Assembly: GCF_026151395.1 (NCBI RefSeq)
Contig: NZ_JAMQPV010000001.1
Coordinates: 2,482,501-2,546,500, forward strand
Source of the DNA: Leptospira limi
GTDB taxonomy: Bacteria; Spirochaetota; Leptospiria; Leptospirales; Leptospiraceae
Direction: 5' to 3'
DNA length: 64,000 nucleotides
A program made the position numbers and the translations under genes. Position 1 is the stretch's first letter. Every line of letters starts with the position of its first letter. Positions 57,655 through 64,000 of this stretch are shown in pieces. The notes under the pieces are model-generated. The model saw nothing but the letters and a program-made list of their open reading frames with translations. It did no database searches and had not been told where the DNA came from.

Positions 57655-58098
57655 TTATCCGATGTTGATGGATACTTTTTTCGGTTTGTCTTCTTCTCTT
57701 CTTGGTAAGTGGATGTTTAAGACACCGTTTACGTATTTTGCAGAAACTTGGTCTTGGTTCACTCGAAATGGAAGTTCAAGAGTTCTATGGAATTCACCAT
57801 GGAAAATTTCCCTGCGATGAACTTCTGTTCCTTCCGCTAAATCTTCAGCCTTTTTCTTTCCATGGATGGAAAGCATATTGTCTTTAACATTGATTTCAAT
57901 CTGGTCTGTGTCCATACCAGGCAAAAGGCAAGTGACTAGTGCCTCATCCTCTTTTGTGTACACATTCACAGGAGGAAAATGCGAAGAACTTCCGAATTGG
58001 TCATTCAAAATGGAACGAGTCAACTCATCGTTCAAACGATCAAAGTCTCTCCAAAACTGGTTAGTTTTTGTTTGTGGGTCTAGAATTCGAAATAACAT
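57655..58098 (-). CDS. Hsp20/alpha-crystallin small heat shock protein, first copy
   Basis: The 147-residue protein has an N-terminal helix (FWRDFDRLNDELTRSI) and an alpha-crystallin domain at about 50-145 (VTCLLPGMDTDQIEI, GVLNIHLPRREE). AAGGAG lies ahead of the ATG. Two CIRCE-like elements and a sigma-70 promoter (58112-58177) sit directly upstream, so heat-regulated repression by HrcA is the likely control. The second hsp20 gene follows in the same transcript. Confidence 0.93.
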   Translation of the reverse strand: MLFRILDPQTKTNQFWRDFDRLNDELTRSILNDQFGSSSHFPPVNVYTKEDEALVTCLLPGMDTDQIEINVKDNMLSIHGKKKAEDLAEGTEVHRREIFHGEFHRTLELPFRVNQDQVSAKYVNGVLNIHLPRREEDKPKKVSINIG

Positions 58099-58111
58099 GC
58101 AAAATCTCCTT

Positions 58112-58138
58112 TTGGCACTCTTATTCGTAGCCTGCTAT
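58112..58138 (-). promoter_or_regulatory. Second, degenerate CIRCE-like element
   Basis: Read on the minus strand, ATAGCAGGC, a nine-base spacer and GAGTGCCAA match the HrcA-binding CIRCE consensus at 14 of 18 arm positions. It lies five bases from the better element and near the Shine-Dalgarno site, so it would sit in the leader of the hsp20 transcript. Confidence 0.5.
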
Positions 58139-58143
58139 TTTAA

Positions 58144-58170
58144 TTAGCACTCTACACTTTTGACTGCCAA
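58144..58170 (-). promoter_or_regulatory. CIRCE operator of the hsp20 operon
   Basis: On the minus strand TTGGCAGTC, a nine-base spacer and GAGTGCTAA match the CIRCE consensus (TTAGCACTC-N9-GAGTGCTAA) at 16 of 18 positions, the second arm being perfect. It overlaps the predicted promoter between -35 and the transcription start. HrcA repression of the hsp20 pair is the expected function. Confidence 0.8.
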
Positions 58171-58177
58171 TTGTCAA
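58149..58177 (-). promoter_or_regulatory. Sigma-70 promoter of the hsp20 operon
   Basis: On the minus strand a perfect -35 TTGACA (58172-58177), a 17-base spacer and a -10 TAGAGT (58149-58154) are seen. The -10 is imperfect, but the spacing and the overlap with the CIRCE element support it. Confidence 0.6.
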
Positions 58178-58251
58178 TTCAGATTTAGAATTTTTGCATC
58201 CAGTAAAAAAAATTTTGTCTCATAGGCATGGGAACCATAGTTTGGATGGCA

Positions 58252-58710
58252 ATGGCTATTACGGATCAATTGAATGCACTTGGGATCCAAATCCCTCCTG
58301 TTCCTGCGGCACTTGCTGCCTATATTCCTTCTAAACGTTCAGGAAATTTGGTGTTTACCTCAGGCCAACTCCCCCTAGTTTCCGGGAAGTTACGAAAAGT
58401 GGGTAAAGTTGGAAAGGATATCACGTTAGAAGAAGCAAAAGAAGAAGCAAAACAGTGTTTACTCAATGCCCTTTCGGCTTTGTTATTGCAGATAAGTTCT
58501 CTAGACCAAATCAAATCAGTTGTTAAACTCGGAGTTTATGTTGCAAGTGATGAAAACTTCACAGAACAACATTTAGTTGCCAACGGGGCTTCTGAACTCG
58601 TTGGTCAAATTTTTGGCGAAAAAGGAAAACATACTAGGTTTGCCATTGGGGTGAGTTCTTTACCTCTCAATGCGAGTGTCGAATTAGAAATGACAGTTGA
58701 AGTAGAATGA
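58252..58710 (+). CDS. RidA-family protein
   Basis: RidA/YjgF proteins hydrolyse reactive enamine and imine intermediates from amino-acid metabolism; some members have other roles. The 152-residue protein starts like the longer RidA subgroup (MAITDQLNALGIQIPP) and shows SGNLVFTSGQLPL, and a C-terminal ASVELEMTVEVE strand. The usual catalytic Arg of the archetypal members is not clear, so the substrate group is open. ATGs at 58228 and 58246 would only add a short N-terminus. It overlaps the next gene by ATGA. Confidence 0.85.
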   Translation: MAITDQLNALGIQIPPVPAALAAYIPSKRSGNLVFTSGQLPLVSGKLRKVGKVGKDITLEEAKEEAKQCLLNALSALLLQISSLDQIKSVVKLGVYVASDENFTEQHLVANGASELVGQIFGEKGKHTRFAIGVSSLPLNASVELEMTVEVE

Positions 58711-59258
58711 CAAATTTATTTTTAAATTTATTTTCCGAATTCTTGATTTTTCTGAAGGAAACCATCAAGTTAATTCCAGATTTACTCAAAGTTTGGTGGT
58801 ATTTAGGAAAAAGAATTACTTTATCATTATATAGTTATTGGAAAACAAAACTATTCTACGATAAAATATTTTTTATATTTTTATTCCTACAACTTTTGTT
58901 TGCAGTATTACCTTGGTTCCACTACGAAATTACTTTTTTTGAAAGTAAAGAATCAATTTCATTAAGTCCCAAACTCAACTCCATTTTTATCTTAATCAGT
59001 TTACTTAATTTTTTCTTTTTAGGTTTTTGGAAATCTTCTTGGACAAGGATTTGGTTTTTTGCAACTGAGATGGTATCTGCAATCATCGTGATTTGGGGAT
59101 ATTTGGAGCCAAAACGAACGTATTATGATTTTGTCAATGCAAGTGAAGTGACAACTCAAATCACTTTTTATCTTTTCCTAGGTTCTTTGTTTTTTGCCTT
59201 TATATTTGGATATTTAAGTTTTAAAAAAGAGGATGAGGTATTTTTACATTCCCACTAA
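58707..59258 (+). CDS. Small multi-pass membrane protein of unknown function
   Basis: The 183-residue protein has about four hydrophobic segments (IFFIFLFLQLLFAVLPWF, IFILISLLNFFFLGFW, IWFFATEMVSAIIVIW, ITFYLFLGSLFFAFIFGY) and an amphipathic N-terminus. I recognise no family. It overlaps the RidA-like gene by four bases and probably depends on its transcript. The convergent clpA stop lies 47 bases after its end, a gap with no clear terminator. Confidence 0.5.
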   Translation: MTNLFLNLFSEFLIFLKETIKLIPDLLKVWWYLGKRITLSLYSYWKTKLFYDKIFFIFLFLQLLFAVLPWFHYEITFFESKESISLSPKLNSIFILISLLNFFFLGFWKSSWTRIWFFATEMVSAIIVIWGYLEPKRTYYDFVNASEVTTQITFYLFLGSLFFAFIFGYLSFKKEDEVFLHSH

Positions 59259-59305
59259 AATCTTGCGAAGGGAAAATGAAAATACCAACCTCTGACTTTC
59301 AATCT

Positions 59306-61579
59306 TCAAGATTCTACTTCTACGATTTGCAAATTTGGTTTTCCAAGGTTCTCTTGTAAGTCCACCAAAAATGCCTTCACTTTGTCTTTGTGGAAAAGCA
59401 GTTTTTTCGATAATGGTTTTCCGATTTCCGAATTGATGATCCTTTGGATGGGTCTTGCTCCCATGGCCCGATCATACCCAGTTTCTGCCAAATACCTGAC
59501 GGCTTTCTCAGTTATATCCAATTGGATTCCCTTCTCTTTTGCCTTGTTTTGTAAGGTTTGGAACATTCGTTTGACAACCTGTTCCACAATTGAAATGGAT
59601 AGGGAATTGAATTCAATGACAGCTGTTAAACGGTTACGAAATTCAGGAGTAAATGTCCTTTCGATTGCTTTCAAAGATCGATCGTCATAACGATCCGAAT
59701 CAAAACCAAGAAGAGGTTTAGAACTTTCCTGGGCACCTGTATTTGTTGTCAAAATTAGGATTACATTTTTGAAATCTGCCTTTTTCCCTGTGCTATCTGT
59801 TAATGTAGCATGGTCCATCACTTGTAAAAGGATGTTGTAAATATCCTCATGGGCTTTTTCAATTTCATCAAAAAGAAGCACACAGTGTGGAGTTTTCGCA
59901 ATCGCATCTGTGAGTTGCCCCCCTTGGTCATAACCCACATAACCCGGAGGACTACCAATGAGTCGTGATACAGAATGTTTTTCCATATACTCACTCATAT
60001 CAAAACGGAGAAATTCAATTCCCATTTTATCTGCCAGTGTTTTTGCAACTTCCGTTTTACCGACTCCAGTAGGACCTACAAATAAAAAACTACCAATTGG
60101 TTTTCCTTCATCCCCAAGTCCTGAACGTGAATAGTGAATGGCATCTACAATTTGATCGATGGCATGGTCTTGCCCAAAAACAATGGTTTTGATTTCAGCA
60201 TCCAAAGATTCTAATTTCTTTTTATCGTCAGCCTTGACTGTTTTTTCTGGGATCTTCGCGATTTTAGCAACCAAGGATTCAATTTCAAAGATACCAACAG
60301 TTTTTTTTGCCTTCTCTTTGTTTTCGTCCCGTAACTTTACAAAAGCTCCTGCTTCATCCAGAAGGTCGATTGCTTTGTCTGGTAAAAAACGATCACGTAA
60401 GTGTAAGGTAGATAAATCCACACATGCTTCAATGGCTTTTTGGCTATAATGGACACTATGAAAGGATTCGTATTTTTCCTTAAGACCATTTAATATCTGT
60501 ATGGCGTCTTCTCTGGAAGGTTCCACTACTTCAATTTTTTGAAACCTTCGTGATAAAGCATGATCCTTTTCAAATATAGATTTGTATTCTTTATAAGTGG
60601 TGGTTCCTATACACTTAAGTTCACCATTGGCAAGGGCTGGTTTCATCAGATTGGAAGCATCAAGACTCCCACCTGAAACTGCTCCTGCACCTACGATGGT
60701 ATGGATTTCATCGATAAAAATGACCTTTTCAGGTTTACCCACTAACTCTTGTAAAATTGCCTTTAGCCTTTCTTCAAACTCACCTCGGAATTTGGTTCCT
60801 GCCATAACAAGTCCCATATCCAAAGAATAAATTTCCAATCCTAACAAACTTTTTGGAACTTTTCCTTGTACAACTCTTTCTGCAAGGCCTTCCACAATCG
60901 ATGTTTTACCAACTCCAGCTTCTCCTACAAAAATTGGGTTATTTTTCCTACGTCTGGAGAGGATATGAATTGTCCTTTGGATTTCAGTTTCCCTTCCGAT
61001 ACAAGGGTCTAATTTTCCCGATTTTGCTTTTTCAGTTAAATTCACACAGAATTTTTCCAAAGCAGACTGTTTTGATTTACTTTCTGTTTCTTCGTCGATG
61101 GATTCTTCCTCTGCTGAAAAATCGGGTTCATTGGAATTGATTTCTTTTTTGAATCCATGGGAGATGTATTTGATTACATCCAATCGTTTGATGTCTTGTT
61201 TTGCTAACAGATAACATGCTTGGCTATCTTCTTCCCGAAATAGAGCAACCAAAACATTATTTCCATCCACTTCTTCCTTACCAGAATTTTGTACATGAAA
61301 CGCAGCAAATTGGATGACAAACTGAACTCCAACAGTGTATTTTGGTTGGATTTTTAAATTTGGAACAGAGATAGAAGATAAATCCTCTTCAAAGTATGCA
61401 AGTAACTCCTTCCGAAGTAAATCCAAATCACAACCCACATTTACAAGGACTTCCTTTGTTTTTTCGTTATAGGTTAGGCCATATAACAAATGTTCCAGCG
61501 TTACAAATTCATGATGGTACTTTGTCGCTTCTTTCTGCGCTAGTTCTAAAGTTTTTTCTAAATCTGTTGAAAAATTCAT
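59306..61579 (-). CDS. clpA: ATP-dependent Clp protease ATP-binding subunit ClpA
   Basis: ClpA unfolds proteins and feeds them to ClpP. The 757-residue protein (ATG 61579, with AGAGGA upstream) has the N-terminal Clp repeat domain, then two AAA+ modules: Walker [14 protein letters not shown] in the first and [17 protein letters not shown] in the second. Its length matches E. coli ClpA, and no ClpB-type middle domain is seen. It follows clpS, its adaptor, whose stop overlaps it by none but lies two bases upstream. ClpP is not in this window. Confidence 0.93.
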   Translation of the reverse strand: MNFSTDLEKTLELAQKEATKYHHEFVTLEHLLYGLTYNEKTKEVLVNVGCDLDLLRKELLAYFEEDLSSISVPNLKIQPKYTVGVQFVIQFAAFHVQNSGKEEVDGNNVLVALFREEDSQACYLLAKQDIKRLDVIKYISHGFKKEINSNEPDFSAEEESIDEETESKSKQSALEKFCVNLTEKAKSGKLDPCIGRETEIQRTIHILSRRRKNNPIFVGEAGVGKTSIVEGLAERVVQGKVPKSLLGLEIYSLDMGLVMAGTKFRGEFEERLKAILQELVGKPEKVIFIDEIHTIVGAGAVSGGSLDASNLMKPALANGELKCIGTTTYKEYKSIFEKDHALSRRFQKIEVVEPSREDAIQILNGLKEKYESFHSVHYSQKAIEACVDLSTLHLRDRFLPDKAIDLLDEAGAFVKLRDENKEKAKKTVGIFEIESLVAKIAKIPEKTVKADDKKKLESLDAEIKTIVFGQDHAIDQIVDAIHYSRSGLGDEGKPIGSFLFVGPTGVGKTEVAKTLADKMGIEFLRFDMSEYMEKHSVSRLIGSPPGYVGYDQGGQLTDAIAKTPHCVLLFDEIEKAHEDIYNILLQVMDHATLTDSTGKKADFKNVILILTTNTGAQESSKPLLGFDSDRYDDRSLKAIERTFTPEFRNRLTAVIEFNSLSISIVEQVVKRMFQTLQNKAKEKGIQLDITEKAVRYLAETGYDRAMGARPIQRIINSEIGKPLSKKLLFHKDKVKAFLVDLQENLGKPNLQIVEVES

Positions 61580-61581
61580 AT

Positions 61582-61917
61582 TTATTCCTCTTTTGCCAAT
61601 TGGCATTGTAAGGGGTGACCAGCCTCATCAGCTAACTTATGTACTTCCTCTACTTTTGTGCGTGCAATGTCTAATGAATACACTCCACAAACAGCAGATC
61701 CTTCTGTATGTGCCTTCCACATGATTTGACGAGACTCTTCCATTGATTTCCGAAAAACAACTGCTAATACATAAACTACAAATTCTTGAGGTGTATAATC
61801 ATCATTGATTAAAATCACTTTAAACCGGTTTGGTTTTTTTAATTGTTTTTTCTGTTTTTCTTTTTCTAATAATTCAACGTTAAAATCGGTATATGACTTT
61901 CTGCTGGTTTCAGACAT
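61582..61917 (-). CDS. clpS: ClpS adaptor protein
   Basis: ClpS binds N-terminal hydrophobic residues and delivers such substrates to ClpA. The 111-residue protein has the core NDDYTPQEFVVYVL and the helix MEESRQIMWKAHTEG, as in the family; the N-terminal tail is charged and longer than usual. GGGAGGGG lies ahead of the ATG, which shares its A with the upstream stop (TAATG). It is translated just ahead of clpA, a standard pairing. Confidence 0.93.
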   Translation of the reverse strand: MSETSRKSYTDFNVELLEKEKQKKQLKKPNRFKVILINDDYTPQEFVVYVLAVVFRKSMEESRQIMWKAHTEGSAVCGVYSLDIARTKVEEVHKLADEAGHPLQCQLAKEE

Positions 61918-63080
61918 TACCCCTCCCTCAGAGCTTTGATAGGTGAATGTGCATTATATGCTTCAATATTCTCCCTTTCCATTTTGATCTCTTTTTCTAA
62001 ATAGGATTCTATGGCACTTCTACCTTCTTCATTGTAAATGAAATGGGAACTGAACATGGGAACCGTTTCATACCCTCTTAGGAATTTATGTTCCCCTTGA
62101 GCCCCTGCTTCTACTCTTTCCAATTTATGTTCAATCGCATAATCAATCAATCGGTAATAACAACATTCAAAATGTAAATTAGGTATGTGTTCCAAGGCAC
62201 CCCAATACCTTCCATACAAAAATCCATCACGGTATAAATTCCAGGTCCCACCAACGGGATCTCCATTGGGTTTGGAAGCAAGAACGAGGAGTAACCTATG
62301 GCGAAAGGTTTCCACCATCTTTAGAAAGAACTTTCGGTTTAAGTAAGCCTGTCCCCATTTTTTACTGTGGGTATCCTGGTAAAACTCATAAAAGAGATTT
62401 GCATGTTCTTCCCGAATGAGTTCACCCGTGAGTGTTTGGATTTGTAGCCCTGTTTCCGAGATTTTTCTTCGTTCACTGCGAATGGTCTTACGCCTTTCTT
62501 TGACCAAAGTTGAAAGAAATTCTTCAAAATTTGAAAAACCACGATTGAACCAATGGTATTGGTGAGACAAACGAGGGTGAAACCCAGTGTTCTGAGAAAC
62601 TGTTTGTTCGTTTTCCTTACAAAATAAAATGTGAATCGAAGAAACGCCTTCTTGTATTCCAAATTCCTTTACTGCCAATAAGAGACTCTGCCCTAACAAA
62701 TTTTTAGCTTCCTCAGTCAGTTCTGGGTGGAACAAAATCCTAGAACCTGTCACCGGAGTAAAGGGAACAGCGACTGTGAGTTTCGGGTAATAAGGAATGC
62801 CTGCCCTGTGGAATGCATTGGCCCATTGGAAATCAAAGATATATTCCCCATAGGAGTCTTTGCGCAAATAACTGGGTATAAGCCCGAGGAGTTTTCCATC
62901 TGACCTGGCAGAAACAATGACGGGTTTCCAATCTGATTTCCCAATGCACCCTGTTTCTTCCAATCCAGACAAAAATTCAAATTCTTGGAAGAGGGAATCG
63001 GAAGGAACCAATTCATTCCACTCTTCCTTTTTGAACTCAAAAAAACTATGGGAAATCTCTATCTTAATTGCTTCATCCAC
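61917..63080 (-). CDS. DUF482/GNAT-like (FemAB-type) acyltransferase
   Basis: The 387-residue protein has the two-domain GNAT layout of the DUF482/COG3146 family: GLIPSYLRKDSYGEYIFD in the first part, then LVKERRKTIRSERRKI, GGTWNLYRDGFLYGRYWG and EAGAQGEHKFLRGYETV, the family's substrate block. The first part carries the conserved Trp/Ala segment FQWANAFHRAG. Its substrate is not known. The stop shares a base with the clpS start, so the three are probably co-transcribed. Confidence 0.83.
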   Translation of the reverse strand: MDEAIKIEISHSFFEFKKEEWNELVPSDSLFQEFEFLSGLEETGCIGKSDWKPVIVSARSDGKLLGLIPSYLRKDSYGEYIFDFQWANAFHRAGIPYYPKLTVAVPFTPVTGSRILFHPELTEEAKNLLGQSLLLAVKEFGIQEGVSSIHILFCKENEQTVSQNTGFHPRLSHQYHWFNRGFSNFEEFLSTLVKERRKTIRSERRKISETGLQIQTLTGELIREEHANLFYEFYQDTHSKKWGQAYLNRKFFLKMVETFRHRLLLVLASKPNGDPVGGTWNLYRDGFLYGRYWGALEHIPNLHFECCYYRLIDYAIEHKLERVEAGAQGEHKFLRGYETVPMFSSHFIYNEEGRSAIESYLEKEIKMERENIEAYNAHSPIKALREG

Positions 63081-63095
63081 TCAAATGATTAGACT

Positions 63096-64000
63096 CTAAT
63101 GTGTTTCCTCTTGTTTTAATTGTTTTTTCCGAATGTGGTCAATGAGCCGAACCAAACTTGGATTTTCTGGGTCAAGTTCGAGAGCGGAACTAAGGATATT
63201 TTCAGCTCTCCCATAATTTTTATCCGCTAAGTAGGTTTGTCCTAAATTAATTAAGTTTTTGACATGATTGGGGTCACGGAGTCGAACTCTTTCCCCAAAA
63301 TCAATGGCAGTTTTGATATCAGCAACTTTCCTTGCACAAAATGCAGTGATGTACATAATCTCAGTATCCATAGGTCGAAGTAAACTATAGTCTTTGGCCA
63401 TTTTTTTAGCATTCCCATAGTCCTTCAGTTTTAAATACAATTGGATGAACTTCTTTTTGATTTCTGGAATGTTTTCCTCTAAGGAATGTGCTTTTTCTAA
63501 ATACGTAACAGCTTCCTGCAGATCAGAAGAGTCACTTGCTTCTTTGGCTTTCGCTAACAAAGATTGGATTTCCCTTAACTTATCTTTTTCAATTTTATAA
63601 CGTTCTTTTTCTTCAATGAAGGAAACACGTAACATTGATAAGTCGTCAGTCAACGCTCCAAATTTCGCCATTTCATCATAAATTAAATCAAGTTCCCCTT
63701 TCCCAGCTTCTACCATTTTAAGAAATAGTTTTTCATCTTCATTGATGACACGTTTTCCATCCTCAGTATGGGAAATTAATAAATCATCACGTCCATCAGA
63801 ACCAGCGATGAGGATATCACCTGCTTCCAACTGAAATGTTTTGATGTATAAATTCCCTTGGACACCGGATGTTCCCAATTTTCGAAACATCAATTCGTTT
63901 TCAATAAAACTGGCAATTCCGTCTCGATACAATACAATCCACGGGTGTTCAGCATTGATAAAATAAAGTAATCCTGTCTCATTGTCTACCACACCTAACA
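63096..64000 (-). CDS. SpoIIE phosphatase with TPR, 5' end outside the window
   Basis: This is the 3' part of a third SpoIIE phosphatase; its N-terminus lies beyond the right edge. The visible first residues (INAEHPWIVLYRDGIAS, AGSDGRDDL) match the paralogue at 20.1-22.7 kb almost residue for residue, and a run of TPR-like repeats fills the last 150 residues (ALELDPENPSLVRLIDHI). The catalytic N-half of the domain is not visible. It ends 15 bases ahead of the GNAT-like gene on the same strand. Confidence 0.85.
   Translation of the reverse strand, partial: LGVVDNETGLLYFINAEHPWIVLYRDGIASFIENELMFRKLGTSGVQGNLYIKTFQLEAGDILIAGSDGRDDLLISHTEDGKRVINEDEKLFLKMVEAGKGELDLIYDEMAKFGALTDDLSMLRVSFIEEKERYKIEKDKLREIQSLLAKAKEASDSSDLQEAVTYLEKAHSLEENIPEIKKKFIQLYLKLKDYGNAKKMAKDYSLLRPMDTEIMYITAFCARKVADIKTAIDFGERVRLRDPNHVKNLINLGQTYLADKNYGRAENILSSALELDPENPSLVRLIDHIRKKQLKQEETH

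Noticed and set aside
1..64000. Mobile elements, prophage, CRISPR, toxin-antitoxin or defence genes, tRNA or rRNA
   Set aside because: No repeats of array type, transposase, integrase, or RNA gene was found; gaps between genes are all under 150 bases.

Overview
The window looks like a compact chromosomal segment of a Leptospira, probably one of the free-living (saprophytic) species, although I cannot fix the species from sequence alone. Supporting signs are the low GC, many TTG and GTG starts, the leptospira-type gene families (SpoIIE phosphatases with 7TM and TPR parts, DUF1574 beside MBOAT, LipL31-like lipoprotein, FecR/Ig-like envelope proteins, loose lipoboxes) and a spirochaete mix of periplasmic and outer-membrane proteins. 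I see no rRNA, tRNA, IS element, prophage or CRISPR array. About 97% of the bases are coding.

Layout. 1-9.5 kb: a LysM/FecR protein, an Ig-like protein and a SpoIIE phosphatase in one operon; prfC on the other strand; then a promoter-driven pair encoding a TPR/NHL/VWA-like protein and a TPR protein. 9.4-12.7 kb: small genes in alternating orientation (an unknown protein, an SRPBCC protein, mgsA, a secreted helical protein, a pseudo-receiver coiled-coil protein). 12.7-15.7 kb: LptF/G-type permease and miaB. 15.7-20 kb: a degenerate J-domain protein, the DUF1574/MBOAT pair and an RlmI-type methyltransferase. 20-29.9 kb: a 7TM SpoIIE phosphatase, then uppP, a LipL31-like lipoprotein, mfd, panC and hisD on the minus strand. 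29.9-36 kb: a minus-strand operon of adenylate cyclase, FecR/Fn3-like protein and DUF5683-like protein. 36-42.8 kb: exonuclease III, LEA14-like lipoprotein, another lipoprotein, mgtE, a lipoprotein/OmpA pair and a CDF zinc transporter. 42.8-54.5 kb: an acyl-CoA-dehydrogenase-like protein, uvrA, sppA, sua5, a GH18 protein, yhhQ, a glycerophosphodiesterase, a VOC protein and a polytopic membrane protein. 54.5-64 kb: leuA, hisC, two hsp20 genes under a CIRCE-type operator, a RidA-like protein, a membrane protein, clpA/clpS, a GNAT-like protein and the 3' part of a third SpoIIE phosphatase.

How the genes work together. Themes are envelope building and surveillance (UppP, MBOAT/DUF1574, LptF/G-like, SppA, OmpA, lipoproteins), signalling (three SpoIIE phosphatases, one class III cyclase, FecR proteins), protein quality control (Hsp20 pair, ClpA/ClpS), DNA repair (Mfd, UvrA, ExoIII) and amino-acid/cofactor synthesis (LeuA, HisC, HisD, PanC). 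No classical defence or mobile system is present. The most original signals are two loci that pair a FecR-domain protein and an Ig/Fn3-like protein with a signalling enzyme, a probable tandem CIRCE operator, a J-domain protein without HPD, and an NHL propeller joined to a VWA-like domain with an altered MIDAS motif. Several gene starts were moved to TTG, GTG or internal ATG codons on the basis of Shine-Dalgarno sequences and, in one case, a promoter.
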